Positions 1 to 5,385 of a stretch of 5,389 nucleotides of DNA are shown in pieces. The notes under the pieces were generated by a model. The model was not told where the DNA came from, ran no database searches, and saw only the letters and a list, made by a program, of their open reading frames with translations. Within the stretch, counting starts at the first letter, position 1. Every line of letters starts with the position of its first letter. A program made the position numbers and the translations under genes. This DNA is from a bacterium (GTDB lineage Bacteria; Chloroflexota; Dormibacteria; Aeolococcales; Bog-877): positions 1 through 5,389 of the forward strand of contig JAJZGN010000139.1 of NCBI GenBank assembly GCA_021798435.1, written 5' to 3'.

Positions 1-58
1 CGACGGTGCCCACGAAGGCCACCGCCCCCCACTCGGACTCCAGAAAGCGCCGGTTCAC
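1..58 (-). CDS. N-terminus of a gene running off the window; possible YkvI-like membrane protein
   Basis: Partial: only 19 codons are visible, reading VNRRFLESEWGAVAFVGTV. The GTG at 58 overlaps the PHP stop as GTGA, the same coupling style as tdh/kbl, and GAGAGGGGG at 69-77 lies ten bases before it as ribosome-binding site. A short hydrophilic start followed by WGAVAFVGTV looks like the entry into a first membrane helix; the end resembles the GTVVGAGFASGQE beginning of YkvI-type transporter-like membrane proteins of Firmicutes. With so few residues the family is a guess, while the presence of a gene is fairly well supported. Confidence 0.5.
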   Translation of the reverse strand, partial: MNRRFLESEWGAVAFVGTV

Positions 59-846
59 GCGGGCAGAGCCCCCTCTCTGCCCACCCGGCCGGTGAGCCGC
101 TGCCAGGTGAGCCAGCCCAGGCTCCTGCCCTGCTGGCGCAGCCGATCGGCCAGCGCCGGCCCGGGCGGCACGAGGTACCGCTCCAGGAGCCGAGTCGCCG
201 CCCCCTCCATCGCCCGGCGCAGGTCGGCAGCGCCAGCACCGGGGAAGAGGGTGACGTTGCGCGCCAGATCGCGGGCCCCGAAGTGGCTGTCACTGGACCC
301 GATGGCGGCCCCCATCCGGTCGCGATGGAGCGCGTAGAACTCGTCCAGCTGGCGGCTCCGGGCGGGGGTGGTGAGGGCGGTGTGGAGGAGCTCCACCCCA
401 TCCACAGGGGTCCGGCCCAGGAGCCGTCGCAGGGAGTTGGGGGTGATGGAGGCGAAATAGGTGGGCATGAAGGGATGGGCCAGAACCGCCAGCCCTCCCT
501 GGTCGTGGACCGCCCGGATGGTGTCCTCCACGGACATCCCCATCCGCACCGGCCCGGCGAGGAAGAGCCCCAGCACGTGGACCTTGCCAAGGCCCCCGGT
601 GGTTATCTCCTCCCCAGGCACCACCTCCACCCCCAGCTCCTGGCCGACGGCCACCGCCTCCGGCACCCCGGCCATGGTGTCGTGGTCGGTGACCCCGATG
701 ACCGCCAGCCCGGCCTGGCGCGCCGCCTCCACCAGCTGGCGGGAGCTCACCATGCCGTCGCTGGCCAGGGTGTGGGTGTGCGGATCAGCGGCCGAGAAGC
801 CCTCGGGAATGGCCCGTGCCCGGGCCCCCGGAGCGGCGGCGCTCAG
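55..846 (-). CDS. PHP-domain metal-dependent phosphoesterase (TrpH/YciV-like)
   Basis: Polymerase-and-histidinol-phosphatase fold enzyme of the COG0613 type; characterised relatives are 3',5'-nucleoside bisphosphate phosphatases and RNase AM, so cytosolic hydrolysis of a phosphate ester or RNA 5' end is likely but the substrate is not fixed. Numbered from the CTG at 846 (263 aa): metal ligands DPHTH 21-25, SDG 29-31, TDHD 53-56, GEE 78-80 (E79/E80), VH 89-90, AHP 123-125, E152 and SDSH 185-188; all expected PHP motifs are present, so the enzyme looks active. No ATG, GTG or TTG lies between the shadow region of the upstream gene and the first motif: ATG at residue 32 would delete DPHTH, and GTG at 1002 would add 52 unlikely residues. 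CTG 846 overlaps the previous stop (CTGA) and follows GAGGA. ATT at 810 is a weaker alternative. Confidence 0.85.
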   Translation of the reverse strand: MSAAAPGARARAIPEGFSAADPHTHTLASDGMVSSRQLVEAARQAGLAVIGVTDHDTMAGVPEAVAVGQELGVEVVPGEEITTGGLGKVHVLGLFLAGPVRMGMSVEDTIRAVHDQGGLAVLAHPFMPTYFASITPNSLRRLLGRTPVDGVELLHTALTTPARSRQLDEFYALHRDRMGAAIGSSDSHFGARDLARNVTLFPGAGAADLRRAMEGAATRLLERYLVPPGPALADRLRQQGRSLGWLTWQRLTGRVGREGALPA

Positions 847-1097
847 AGGTCCTCGCCCCCGCCCTCTCCGCCCTCGTGACGGTTGCGGGTGTTGAGGATG
901 CGGAGGAAGTCCTGGGCCCTGGCCATGGCCTTCCAGCGCTCGGGGAAGAAGTCCTGGGCGACGATGCTCGAATCCTCCAGCCGGAGCACCGAGACACACC
1001 ACTTGTTCAGGGTGTGCGAGACCTCTACCTCGAAGTCGCCCTCCTGGCTGCGGTAGCGCAGGAGGTCGTCACCGCGTCGCGGGCGTTGCACTGCCAT
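843..1097 (-). CDS. Small unrecognised protein (84 aa), possibly 5'-frameshifted
   Basis: Family not recognised. From ATG 1097 the protein is 84 aa and cytosolic in character: a basic start (MAVQRPRRG), a beta-rich middle (residues 14-47, LRYRSQEGDFEVEVSHTLNK followed by WCVSVLRLEDSSIVAQD), a helix (48-68, with ERWKAMARAQDFLRIL) and an acidic glycine-rich tail (RHEGGEGGGEDL). There is one cysteine (C34), no membrane segment and no signal peptide. The alternating beta pattern and conserved-looking aromatic residues argue for a real gene. Its start is weak: only AGG at about 1105 as ribosome-binding site. A different frame beginning ATG 1153, directly behind the TATACT box, reads a protein-like 26-residue stretch that stops at 1025, so the true N-terminus may lie there with one base missing. 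Its stop overlaps the presumed PHP start by four bases. Confidence 0.6.
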   Translation of the reverse strand: MAVQRPRRGDDLLRYRSQEGDFEVEVSHTLNKWCVSVLRLEDSSIVAQDFFPERWKAMARAQDFLRILNTRNRHEGGEGGGEDL

Positions 1098-1163
1098 TGC
1101 ACTACCTGATCGAAGTGGGCTTTGAGGACGGAGTAAGCCGCCACGGTTGACATCTGGGGCTGC

Positions 1164-1169
1164 AGTATA
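1164..1169 (-). promoter_or_regulatory. Putative -10 box (TATACT) after galU
   Basis: TATACT is a near-consensus -10 hexamer and AT-rich against a very GC-rich background, in the 110-base gap between galU and the next gene. It sits ten bases before an ATG at 1153 and 66 bases before the ATG at 1097. The -35 region has only a poor match (GGACC-type sequence). It is the best candidate for the promoter driving the small gene, the PHP gene and the gene beyond. Transcription starting about seven bases downstream would place the 5' end nearly on the ATG at 1153. Confidence 0.45.
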
Positions 1170-1207
1170 GCGCCAGCGCGCCGCCCGGTCCTGGGGCCCA
1201 GGGCAGA

Positions 1208-2077
1208 TCAGGGCTCGGCCTCCAGCTCCCGGATCCGCTCCCTGAGCACCGGCCCCAGCACCGGGTCGCGCCAGACGATGGCGGCGTTGGTGGCCAGCCA
1301 GCTGTCCAGGGTACCGACGTCCAGAAGCCGGCCCACGAACTCCACTCCCACGACCCGGCCGGCCCGGGCGACCTCCCGGATGGCATCGGTCAGCTGAATC
1401 TCCCCCCCGGACCCGGGGGAGACCTGGTCAAGCCGGTCCAGCACATCCCGGGTGAGGACGTACCGACCCATGATCGCGAGGTCGCTGGGCGCCTCCTCCG
1501 GGGAGGGCTTCTCCACCACGTCGGTGACCTGGAAGACGGGGCCGTCCCCGGCCACCTCGGCCACCCCGTATCTGGAGATGGACTCCCGAGGGCACCGCCT
1601 GAGCGCCAGGACGGTGCAGCCCTCCCACGCGTTCACCTCCATGAGCTGGGCGAGGAGCGGCGGCGTCCCGTCGAAGAGGTCGTCGGGGAGCAGCACCGCC
1701 GCGGCCTCCTCCCCCTCCAGCAGCGGCCGGGCGCAGAGGACGGCGTGCCCCAGCCCCAGTGGCTCCGGCTGCTCCACGAACTCCAGCTGGCAGAGGCCGG
1801 CGATGCGGCGCACCCGCTCCGCCAGCTCCCCGCTGCCCCGAGACTCCAGGATCTCCTCCAGACTGGGGTCGCTGGCGAAGTGGGCTCGGATCAGGTCCTT
1901 CCCGGGAGCGGTCACCACCACCGCGCGATGGATCCCCGAGGCCACCGCCTCCTCCAACCCCCACTGGATGGCCGGCCGGTCGCCCACCGGAACCATCTCC
2001 TTGGGCAGCGCCTTGGTCGCCGGCAGGAACCGGGTGCCCAGCCCTCCGGCCGGCACCACCAGGGTGGTCACGGTCAC
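1208..2077 (-). CDS. galU: UTP-glucose-1-phosphate uridylyltransferase
   Basis: Makes UDP-glucose from UTP and glucose 1-phosphate in the cytosol, feeding envelope glycan, exopolysaccharide, glycolipid and galactose pathways. The 289 residues fit the family (B. subtilis GtaB about 292, E. coli GalU about 302). Visible: nucleotidyltransferase signature PAGGLGTRFLPATKALPKEM 9-28 (K22, K26), EQPEPLGLGHAVLCA 102-116, metal site LLPDD 129-133, RYGVAEV 169-175, VVEKP 187-191 with sugar-phosphate-binding E189/K190, APSDLAIMGRYVLT 196-209, GGEIQLTDAI 224-233, and DVG 253-255 for the second metal aspartate. The GLGHAVLCA and SDLAIMGRYVL blocks are GalU-type rather than RmlA- or GlmU-type. GTG 2077 is the start used; a second GTG two codons later (2071) cannot be excluded. 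Same strand as the sigma and membrane-protein genes, but its own promoter box suggests partly separate expression. Confidence 0.93.
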   Translation of the reverse strand: MTVTTLVVPAGGLGTRFLPATKALPKEMVPVGDRPAIQWGLEEAVASGIHRAVVVTAPGKDLIRAHFASDPSLEEILESRGSGELAERVRRIAGLCQLEFVEQPEPLGLGHAVLCARPLLEGEEAAAVLLPDDLFDGTPPLLAQLMEVNAWEGCTVLALRRCPRESISRYGVAEVAGDGPVFQVTDVVEKPSPEEAPSDLAIMGRYVLTRDVLDRLDQVSPGSGGEIQLTDAIREVARAGRVVGVEFVGRLLDVGTLDSWLATNAAIVWRDPVLGPVLRERIRELEAEP

Positions 2078-2085
2078 GCGTTGTG

Positions 2086-2091
2086 ATTCTA
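2086..2091 (-). promoter_or_regulatory. Putative -10 box (TAGAAT) of galU, leaderless type
   Basis: TAGAAT lies eight bases before the galU GTG in the 59-base gap after the small membrane-protein gene. No Shine-Dalgarno sequence precedes that GTG. A TANNNT box at this distance would put the transcription start at or next to the start codon, the known layout of leaderless genes in several high-GC and thermophilic bacteria. No convincing -35 hexamer is seen at 16-18 bases upstream, where the sequence is only G and C. Confidence 0.45.
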
Positions 2092-2136
2092 AGTGCGTTC
2101 GCCGCGCCCGGGCCCCCCTGGCAGTTCGCGCCTCGG

Positions 2137-2481
2137 TCAGAGGCCGGTGCCGTGCTCCCGCTGGCGTAGCAGCGCCAGCCCAACCGCCACCCCGGCGGCG
2201 ACGCCGCCGATCCCCAGCCAGGCGGGGGCGGGTATCTGCCTCGCGGCCCGGGCCAGCTCGCCCAGCGGCGCTGGGTCGGAGCTCCGGGAGGCGTACTCCT
2301 CCAGCGCCCGGCGGTAGAGGCGGGAGCGGGTGTCCTCCCCCAGCTTGTGGGGTGCCAGCGCGTCCACCAGAAGCACCGCGGTCTGGGCCACGGCCCGGGA
2401 CTCAGCGTCCGGAGCGGCCGGCGCCCCGTCCAGCCATTCGGCAAGCCGGCTGGCCATCCGCTTCTCCTCCCGGCTGGCCAC
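2137..2481 (-). CDS. Small single-pass membrane protein next to the sigma factor; candidate anti-sigma or partner
   Basis: Family not recognised. From GTG 2481 it is 114 aa; from the in-frame ATG at 2457 it is 106 aa. Both starts have a GGAGGAG at good spacing, so either or both may be used. In the shorter numbering, residues 1-78 are hydrophilic and mostly helical-looking (RLAEWLDG; AVAQTAVLLVDALAPHKLGEDTRSRLYRRALEEYASR), followed by one hydrophobic helix at about 79-97 (PAWLGIGGVAAGVAVGLALL) and a nine-residue tail ending in a basic patch. There is no signal peptide, no cysteine and no HxxxCxxC zinc motif. Being two bases downstream of an ECF sigma gene with a cytoplasmic-domain-plus-membrane-helix layout suggests, by inference only, a membrane partner such as an anti-sigma factor. 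The almost absent outer domain would be unusual for one that senses outside signals. Confidence 0.72.
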   Translation of the reverse strand: MASREEKRMASRLAEWLDGAPAAPDAESRAVAQTAVLLVDALAPHKLGEDTRSRLYRRALEEYASRSSDPAPLGELARAARQIPAPAWLGIGGVAAGVAVGLALLRQREHGTGL

Positions 2482-2496
2482 GATCAGCGCTCCTCC
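2447..2496 (-). repeat. Tandem duplicated translation-start region (26 + 24 bp)
   Basis: Two abutting direct repeats, 2471-2496 and 2447-2470. Each consists of GGAGGAG, a short variable spacer, a start codon (GTG in the first, ATG in the second) and the shared GGCCAGCCG-type sequence. The spacers between GGAGGAG and the start codon are 8 and 6 bases, both workable for initiation. The two start codons are in the same frame, eight codons apart, so both lead to the same membrane protein. The first copy overlaps the end of the sigma-factor gene. Confidence 0.6.
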
Positions 2497-3110
2497 ACTG
2501 GCTCGGACCCGGTCACGGTCAGCTCCGGGGAGAGGTGGGCGGCGAACTCGGGGCCCAGCCGCTCCTCGAGCTTGCGCAGGGCGCGGAAGATGAGGAGCTT
2601 GACCGCCCCCTCACTCTTCCGCATCACCTGGGCCACCTCGGCGTTGCGCAGCCCGGCGCCGAAGCGCAGGGTGATCGCCTGCCGCTGGTCCCGGGAGAGG
2701 CGGCGCACGGCCGCCTGCACCTTGGCCACCCGATCCGAGCGGAGCGCCGCCTCCTCGGGTCCCTCGCCAGGATCCACCAAGCCGTCCGGGAGCTCGATCC
2801 AGCCCGGCCGCCGGTGATCTCGGAGGATCTGGTTGGAGGCCACCCGGTACAGCCAGGCGGAGTAGGGAACCCCCCGCCACTCGAACTTGCCGATCTCGGC
2901 GTAGGCGCGCATGAAGGTGGTGGCGGTCACGTCCTCGGCCCGCTCCCAGCTCCCGGTCTGGTGATAGACATAGGCGTGGATCGCGTCCACGTATCGGTCA
3001 TAGAGCCGGGCGAAGGCGGCGGGGTCGTTCTTGGCCGCTTCGACAAGCTGGCGCTCCTCCTCGAGGTCCTGGGGCTGGCGGCGTGGCCGCGACGCGGCGA
3101 CGCCTCTCAT
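2484..3110 (-). CDS. ECF-type (group 4) sigma-70 family RNA polymerase sigma factor
   Basis: Directs RNA polymerase to a dedicated promoter set. The 208-residue protein has only regions 2 and 4, as in extracytoplasmic-function sigma factors. Region 2 covers roughly residues 22-100 (AAFARLYDRYVDAIHAYVYH, then AEDVTATTFMRAY and the aromatic FEWRG...AWLYRVASNQILRDHRR part used in promoter melting). A linker 101-125 follows, then region 4 at about 127-185 with LSRDQRQAITLRF and the helix-turn-helix NAEVAQVMRKSEGAVKLLIFRALRKL. The tail 186-208 is short, with no extra C-terminal domain. ATG at 3110 is preferred; the frame also allows TTG at 3137, two bases after the kbl stop, adding nine residues (217 aa). 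Neither has a good Shine-Dalgarno sequence, so the start is uncertain. The next gene begins two bases after its stop, which suggests co-expression. The regulon is not deducible here. Confidence 0.88.
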   Translation of the reverse strand: MRGVAASRPRRQPQDLEEERQLVEAAKNDPAAFARLYDRYVDAIHAYVYHQTGSWERAEDVTATTFMRAYAEIGKFEWRGVPYSAWLYRVASNQILRDHRRPGWIELPDGLVDPGEGPEEAALRSDRVAKVQAAVRRLSRDQRQAITLRFGAGLRNAEVAQVMRKSEGAVKLLIFRALRKLEERLGPEFAAHLSPELTVTGSEPVEER

Positions 3111-3139
3111 GCTCTGGAATTCGGGCGCCGCGGCCAAAG

Positions 3140-4342
3140 TTACGGCGCGGCCTGGGACCCCGCCAGTCCCAGCTCCCGGCCCGCGTCCTGGAAGGCCCCA
3201 AGTGCCCTGTCGAGCTGGGCCCGCGTGTGGCTGGCGGTGACGATGGTCCGGACCCTTCCCTTGTCGCGGGCCACGGTCGGGAAGGCGATGCCCTGGGCGA
3301 ACACCCCTCGGCGCCGGAGCGCGTCCGAGAGCCCCATCGCTGTGGCCGCCTCCCCCACGATCACCGGGGTGATCGGCGTCTCGCTCTGGCCGCAGTCGAA
3401 GCCCAACTGCGCCAGCCCCTGCTTGAAGTAGCGAGTGTTGTCCCAGAGCCGGTCCTGCAGCTCCGGCTCGGAGTCCATGACCTCCAGGGCGGCGATGCAG
3501 GCCGCCACCACGGCCGGGGGGTGAGAGGTGGAGAAGAGGAAGGGCCGGCCGAGATGGATCAGGACGTCCCGCAGCTCCCCTGAGCCGGCCGCATACCCGC
3601 CCAGCACCCCCACCGCCTTGCTCAGGGTTCCCACCTGGATCTCCACCTGCCCATCGAGGTGGAAGTGGCTCACCGAGCCCCTACCGCCCCTGCCGAGAAC
3701 CCCTGAGGCGTGGGCGTCGTCCACCATCACCGCCGCCCCTGCCGCCCGGGCCCGCTCCACGATCCCGGGAAGGGGGGCGATGTCCCCGTCCATGCTGAAG
3801 ACCCCGTCGCTGACCACCAGGATCCGACGCCGGCCGTCCCGGCGGGCCTCCTCCAGCCTCCGCTCCAGCTGCGCCAGGTCCTTGTGGGCGAAGAGGTAGC
3901 GGTGGGCCTTGGTGAGCCGGATGCCGTCGATGATGCTGGCGTGGTTCAGCTCGTCGCTCACCACCGCGTCGGATTCGCCCAGAACGCCGCCCAGCACCGC
4001 CAGATTGGCGGCGTATCCACTCTGCAGGGTGAGGGCCGCCGGCGTCCCCTTGAACTCCGCGAGCCGGGTCTCGAGCTCCTCGTGGATCGCCTGGGTGCCC
4101 GCGATGGTCCGCACCGCCCCGGATCCCGCGCCCCACCGGCGGGCCGCCGCGCAGGCCGCCTCCACCAGCTTGGGGTGGGTGTTGAGGCCCAGGTAATTGT
4201 TCGAGGAGAGGTTGATCAGCCGTTGCCCCCCGATCACCACCTCCGAGTCCTGGGGGCCCTCCAGGACCGCCAGCTCCCGGAACCGGCCCTCCTCGCGGAG
4301 CTGGTCCAGCTCCGCCCGCAGGCTCTCTCGCAAGTCCGTCAT
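3140..4342 (-). CDS. kbl: Glycine C-acetyltransferase (2-amino-3-ketobutyrate CoA ligase)
   Basis: PLP-dependent alpha-oxoamine synthase, 400 aa, cleaving 2-amino-3-ketobutyrate with CoA to glycine and acetyl-CoA; second step of threonine breakdown after Tdh. Visible: SSNNYLGL 46-53, GAGSGAVRTIAGT 71-83, NHASIIDG 133-140 with H134 stacking on PLP, SDGVFSMDGD 178-187, VDDAH 207-211 (D208 to the pyridine nitrogen, H211 to O3'), and Schiff-base lysine K242 in GTLSKA. The sequence looks closer to the Thermus/Gram-positive form than to E. coli Kbl; such enzymes can overlap with BioF (8-amino-7-oxononanoate synthase) in substrate use, so the assignment rests partly on the neighbouring tdh. The frame is open 91 codons further upstream, but that part is a shadow of tdh. 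ATG at 4342 is chosen because it overlaps the tdh stop (ATGA) and has AGAGGGA at 4351-4357 as ribosome-binding site. Confidence 0.92.
   Translation of the reverse strand: MTDLRESLRAELDQLREEGRFRELAVLEGPQDSEVVIGGQRLINLSSNNYLGLNTHPKLVEAACAAARRWGAGSGAVRTIAGTQAIHEELETRLAEFKGTPAALTLQSGYAANLAVLGGVLGESDAVVSDELNHASIIDGIRLTKAHRYLFAHKDLAQLERRLEEARRDGRRRILVVSDGVFSMDGDIAPLPGIVERARAAGAAVMVDDAHASGVLGRGGRGSVSHFHLDGQVEIQVGTLSKAVGVLGGYAAGSGELRDVLIHLGRPFLFSTSHPPAVVAACIAALEVMDSEPELQDRLWDNTRYFKQGLAQLGFDCGQSETPITPVIVGEAATAMGLSDALRRRGVFAQGIAFPTVARDKGRVRTIVTASHTRAQLDRALGAFQDAGRELGLAGSQAAP
3152..3172 (-). repeat. Perfect 7-bp inverted repeat at the 3' end of kbl
   Basis: CTGGGAC and GTCCCAG are separated by a 7-base loop (TGGCGGG), all inside the last codons of kbl and ending ten bases before its stop codon. 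In RNA this would fold into a G+C-rich hairpin between the threonine genes and the sigma-factor gene. No run of U follows, so it is not a standard intrinsic terminator. It could dampen read-through, stabilise the tdh-kbl message, or be a chance product of the GC-rich codons. Confidence 0.4.
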
Positions 4343-5385
4343 TGCCAACTTCCCTCTGGAGGATAGAGCACCACCTTGCCGATGACCCCCGACCGGGCCA
4401 GCTCCGAAGCCCTGTGAAACTCCGCCATCGACAGCCGGTGGGTGATGATGGGCCGCACGTCCACCCGCCCCGAACTGAGGTAGGCGGCGGTCCGGTCCCA
4501 GGTCTGGAACTGCCGGCGCCCGGTGACCCCGTAGAGCGTGATACCGCGCATCACCACCTCGGTGGAGAGGTCCAGGGTCGTCTCGAGATCGCCCAGGCCC
4601 AGGAGACTGATCCACCCTCCCGGCGCCACCACGTCGATGGCGGCGCGGATGAGCCGGGCGTCCCCCGACATCTCCAGGACCGCGCCCGCCTCCTCCCCGC
4701 AGCCTTGGCGCAGGGCGGCGGCCAGGTCTCCGCCCTGACTGGTGTCCACCAGCGCGTCCGCGCCCATCTTCTCAGCCAGCCGCAGCCGTTCCGGCACCCT
4801 GTCGACGGCCACCACCCGGCTGGCTCCCTCTGCCCTGGCGATCCCGACGGCGGCGAGCCCGATCGGGCCGCATCCGGTAACTATCACCGGGCGATCGGAG
4901 AGCTCCCCCTGCGAGGCCGCGTGGACGGCGTTGCCCATGGGCTCCTGAAAGGCAACCACCGCGGGGTCCAGTCCTGTCGGAGCGACCCGGCAGTTGCGGG
5001 CGGGCAGCACCGCCCTCTCGGCGAAGACGCCGTCGGTGTCCACCCCCAGGATGCGGGTGTTCTGGCAGACGTGGAAGTCGCCCCGGCGGCACTGCGGGCA
5101 CTGGAGGCAGACCAGGTGGCTCTCAACCCCCACCAGATCCCCCACCGCGGGGCTCGACACCCCCTCGCCGGTGGCCAACACCCTCCCAGCCATCTCGTGG
5201 CCGAGCACGCGGGGAGGCTTGACGCGGGCGGCGGCCCACGGGTTCCAGTCCAGGATGTGGAGGTCCGTACCACAGATCCCGTTGGCCACCACCTGCAGCA
5301 GCACCTCGCCCGGGCCCGGCTCCGGCTCCGGCACGCTGGCCACGGCGGCCCCCCGCCCAGGGCTGGGCTTGACGATCGCCTGCAC
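4339..5385 (-). CDS. tdh: L-threonine 3-dehydrogenase (zinc-dependent, NAD+)
   Basis: Cytosolic zinc medium-chain dehydrogenase that oxidises L-threonine to 2-amino-3-ketobutyrate with NAD+, the substrate of the next gene. The 348 residues match the family length (about 340). Visible: catalytic-zinc ligands C38 and H63-E64 (GHEMAG), the ICGTDLH segment 37-43 with T40/H43 of the proton relay, four structural-zinc cysteines C93, C96, C99 and C107, the E148 region (QEPMGNA), Rossmann loop GCGPIG 171-176, and D195 after the second beta strand, as expected for NAD+ rather than NADP+. The TGRRQFQTW stretch (288-296) resembles the GREMFETW segment of E. coli Tdh and separates it from generic alcohol or sorbitol dehydrogenases. 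The start is GTG at 5385; MQAIVK lines up with the usual Tdh beginning (MKAL), so the gene is probably complete, but only four upstream bases are visible and no ribosome-binding site can be judged. Its TGA overlaps the kbl ATG as ATGA. Confidence 0.93.
   Translation of the reverse strand: MQAIVKPSPGRGAAVASVPEPEPGPGEVLLQVVANGICGTDLHILDWNPWAAARVKPPRVLGHEMAGRVLATGEGVSSPAVGDLVGVESHLVCLQCPQCRRGDFHVCQNTRILGVDTDGVFAERAVLPARNCRVAPTGLDPAVVAFQEPMGNAVHAASQGELSDRPVIVTGCGPIGLAAVGIARAEGASRVVAVDRVPERLRLAEKMGADALVDTSQGGDLAAALRQGCGEEAGAVLEMSGDARLIRAAIDVVAPGGWISLLGLGDLETTLDLSTEVVMRGITLYGVTGRRQFQTWDRTAAYLSSGRVDVRPIITHRLSMAEFHRASELARSGVIGKVVLYPPEGSWQ

Noticed and set aside
843..870. Programmed frameshift fusing the small gene to the PHP gene
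   Set aside because: The PHP frame is -1 relative to the small gene, but the G-rich stretch before the stop does not form a good slippery heptamer and the small protein has its own sensible end.
283..879. 198-codon plus-strand frame opposite the PHP gene
   Set aside because: Rich in H, P and G with no domain pattern; it is the complement of the well-supported PHP gene.
846..1002. Upstream extension of the PHP protein to GTG 1002
   Set aside because: The added 52 residues are an out-of-frame shadow of the small gene, rich in P, G and R, and are not expected in PHP enzymes.
1146..1151. TTGACA on the plus strand as a -35 box
   Set aside because: The nearest -10-like sequence is only about 13 bases away and there is no plus-strand gene to drive.
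1190..1202. Palindrome CCTGGGGCCCAGG just after the galU stop as a terminator
   Set aside because: The loop is very short and no U tract follows on the minus strand; short GC palindromes are expected in this base composition. A weak terminator cannot be excluded.
1428..2444. Overlapping 338-codon minus-strand frame across galU and the membrane-protein gene
   Set aside because: Glycine/arginine/proline-rich shadow of galU in another frame; galU itself carries all the conserved motifs.
1452..3431. Very long open frame (659 codons) on the plus strand
   Set aside because: It runs antisense through galU, the membrane protein, the sigma factor and part of kbl; its translation is low-complexity, rich in P, R, S and A and without any family signature, as expected for antisense frames in GC-rich DNA.
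4343..4615. 91-codon N-terminal extension of kbl
   Set aside because: Lies entirely over tdh in another frame and lacks any similarity to Kbl N-termini; the ATG at 4342 with AGAGGGA upstream explains the start.
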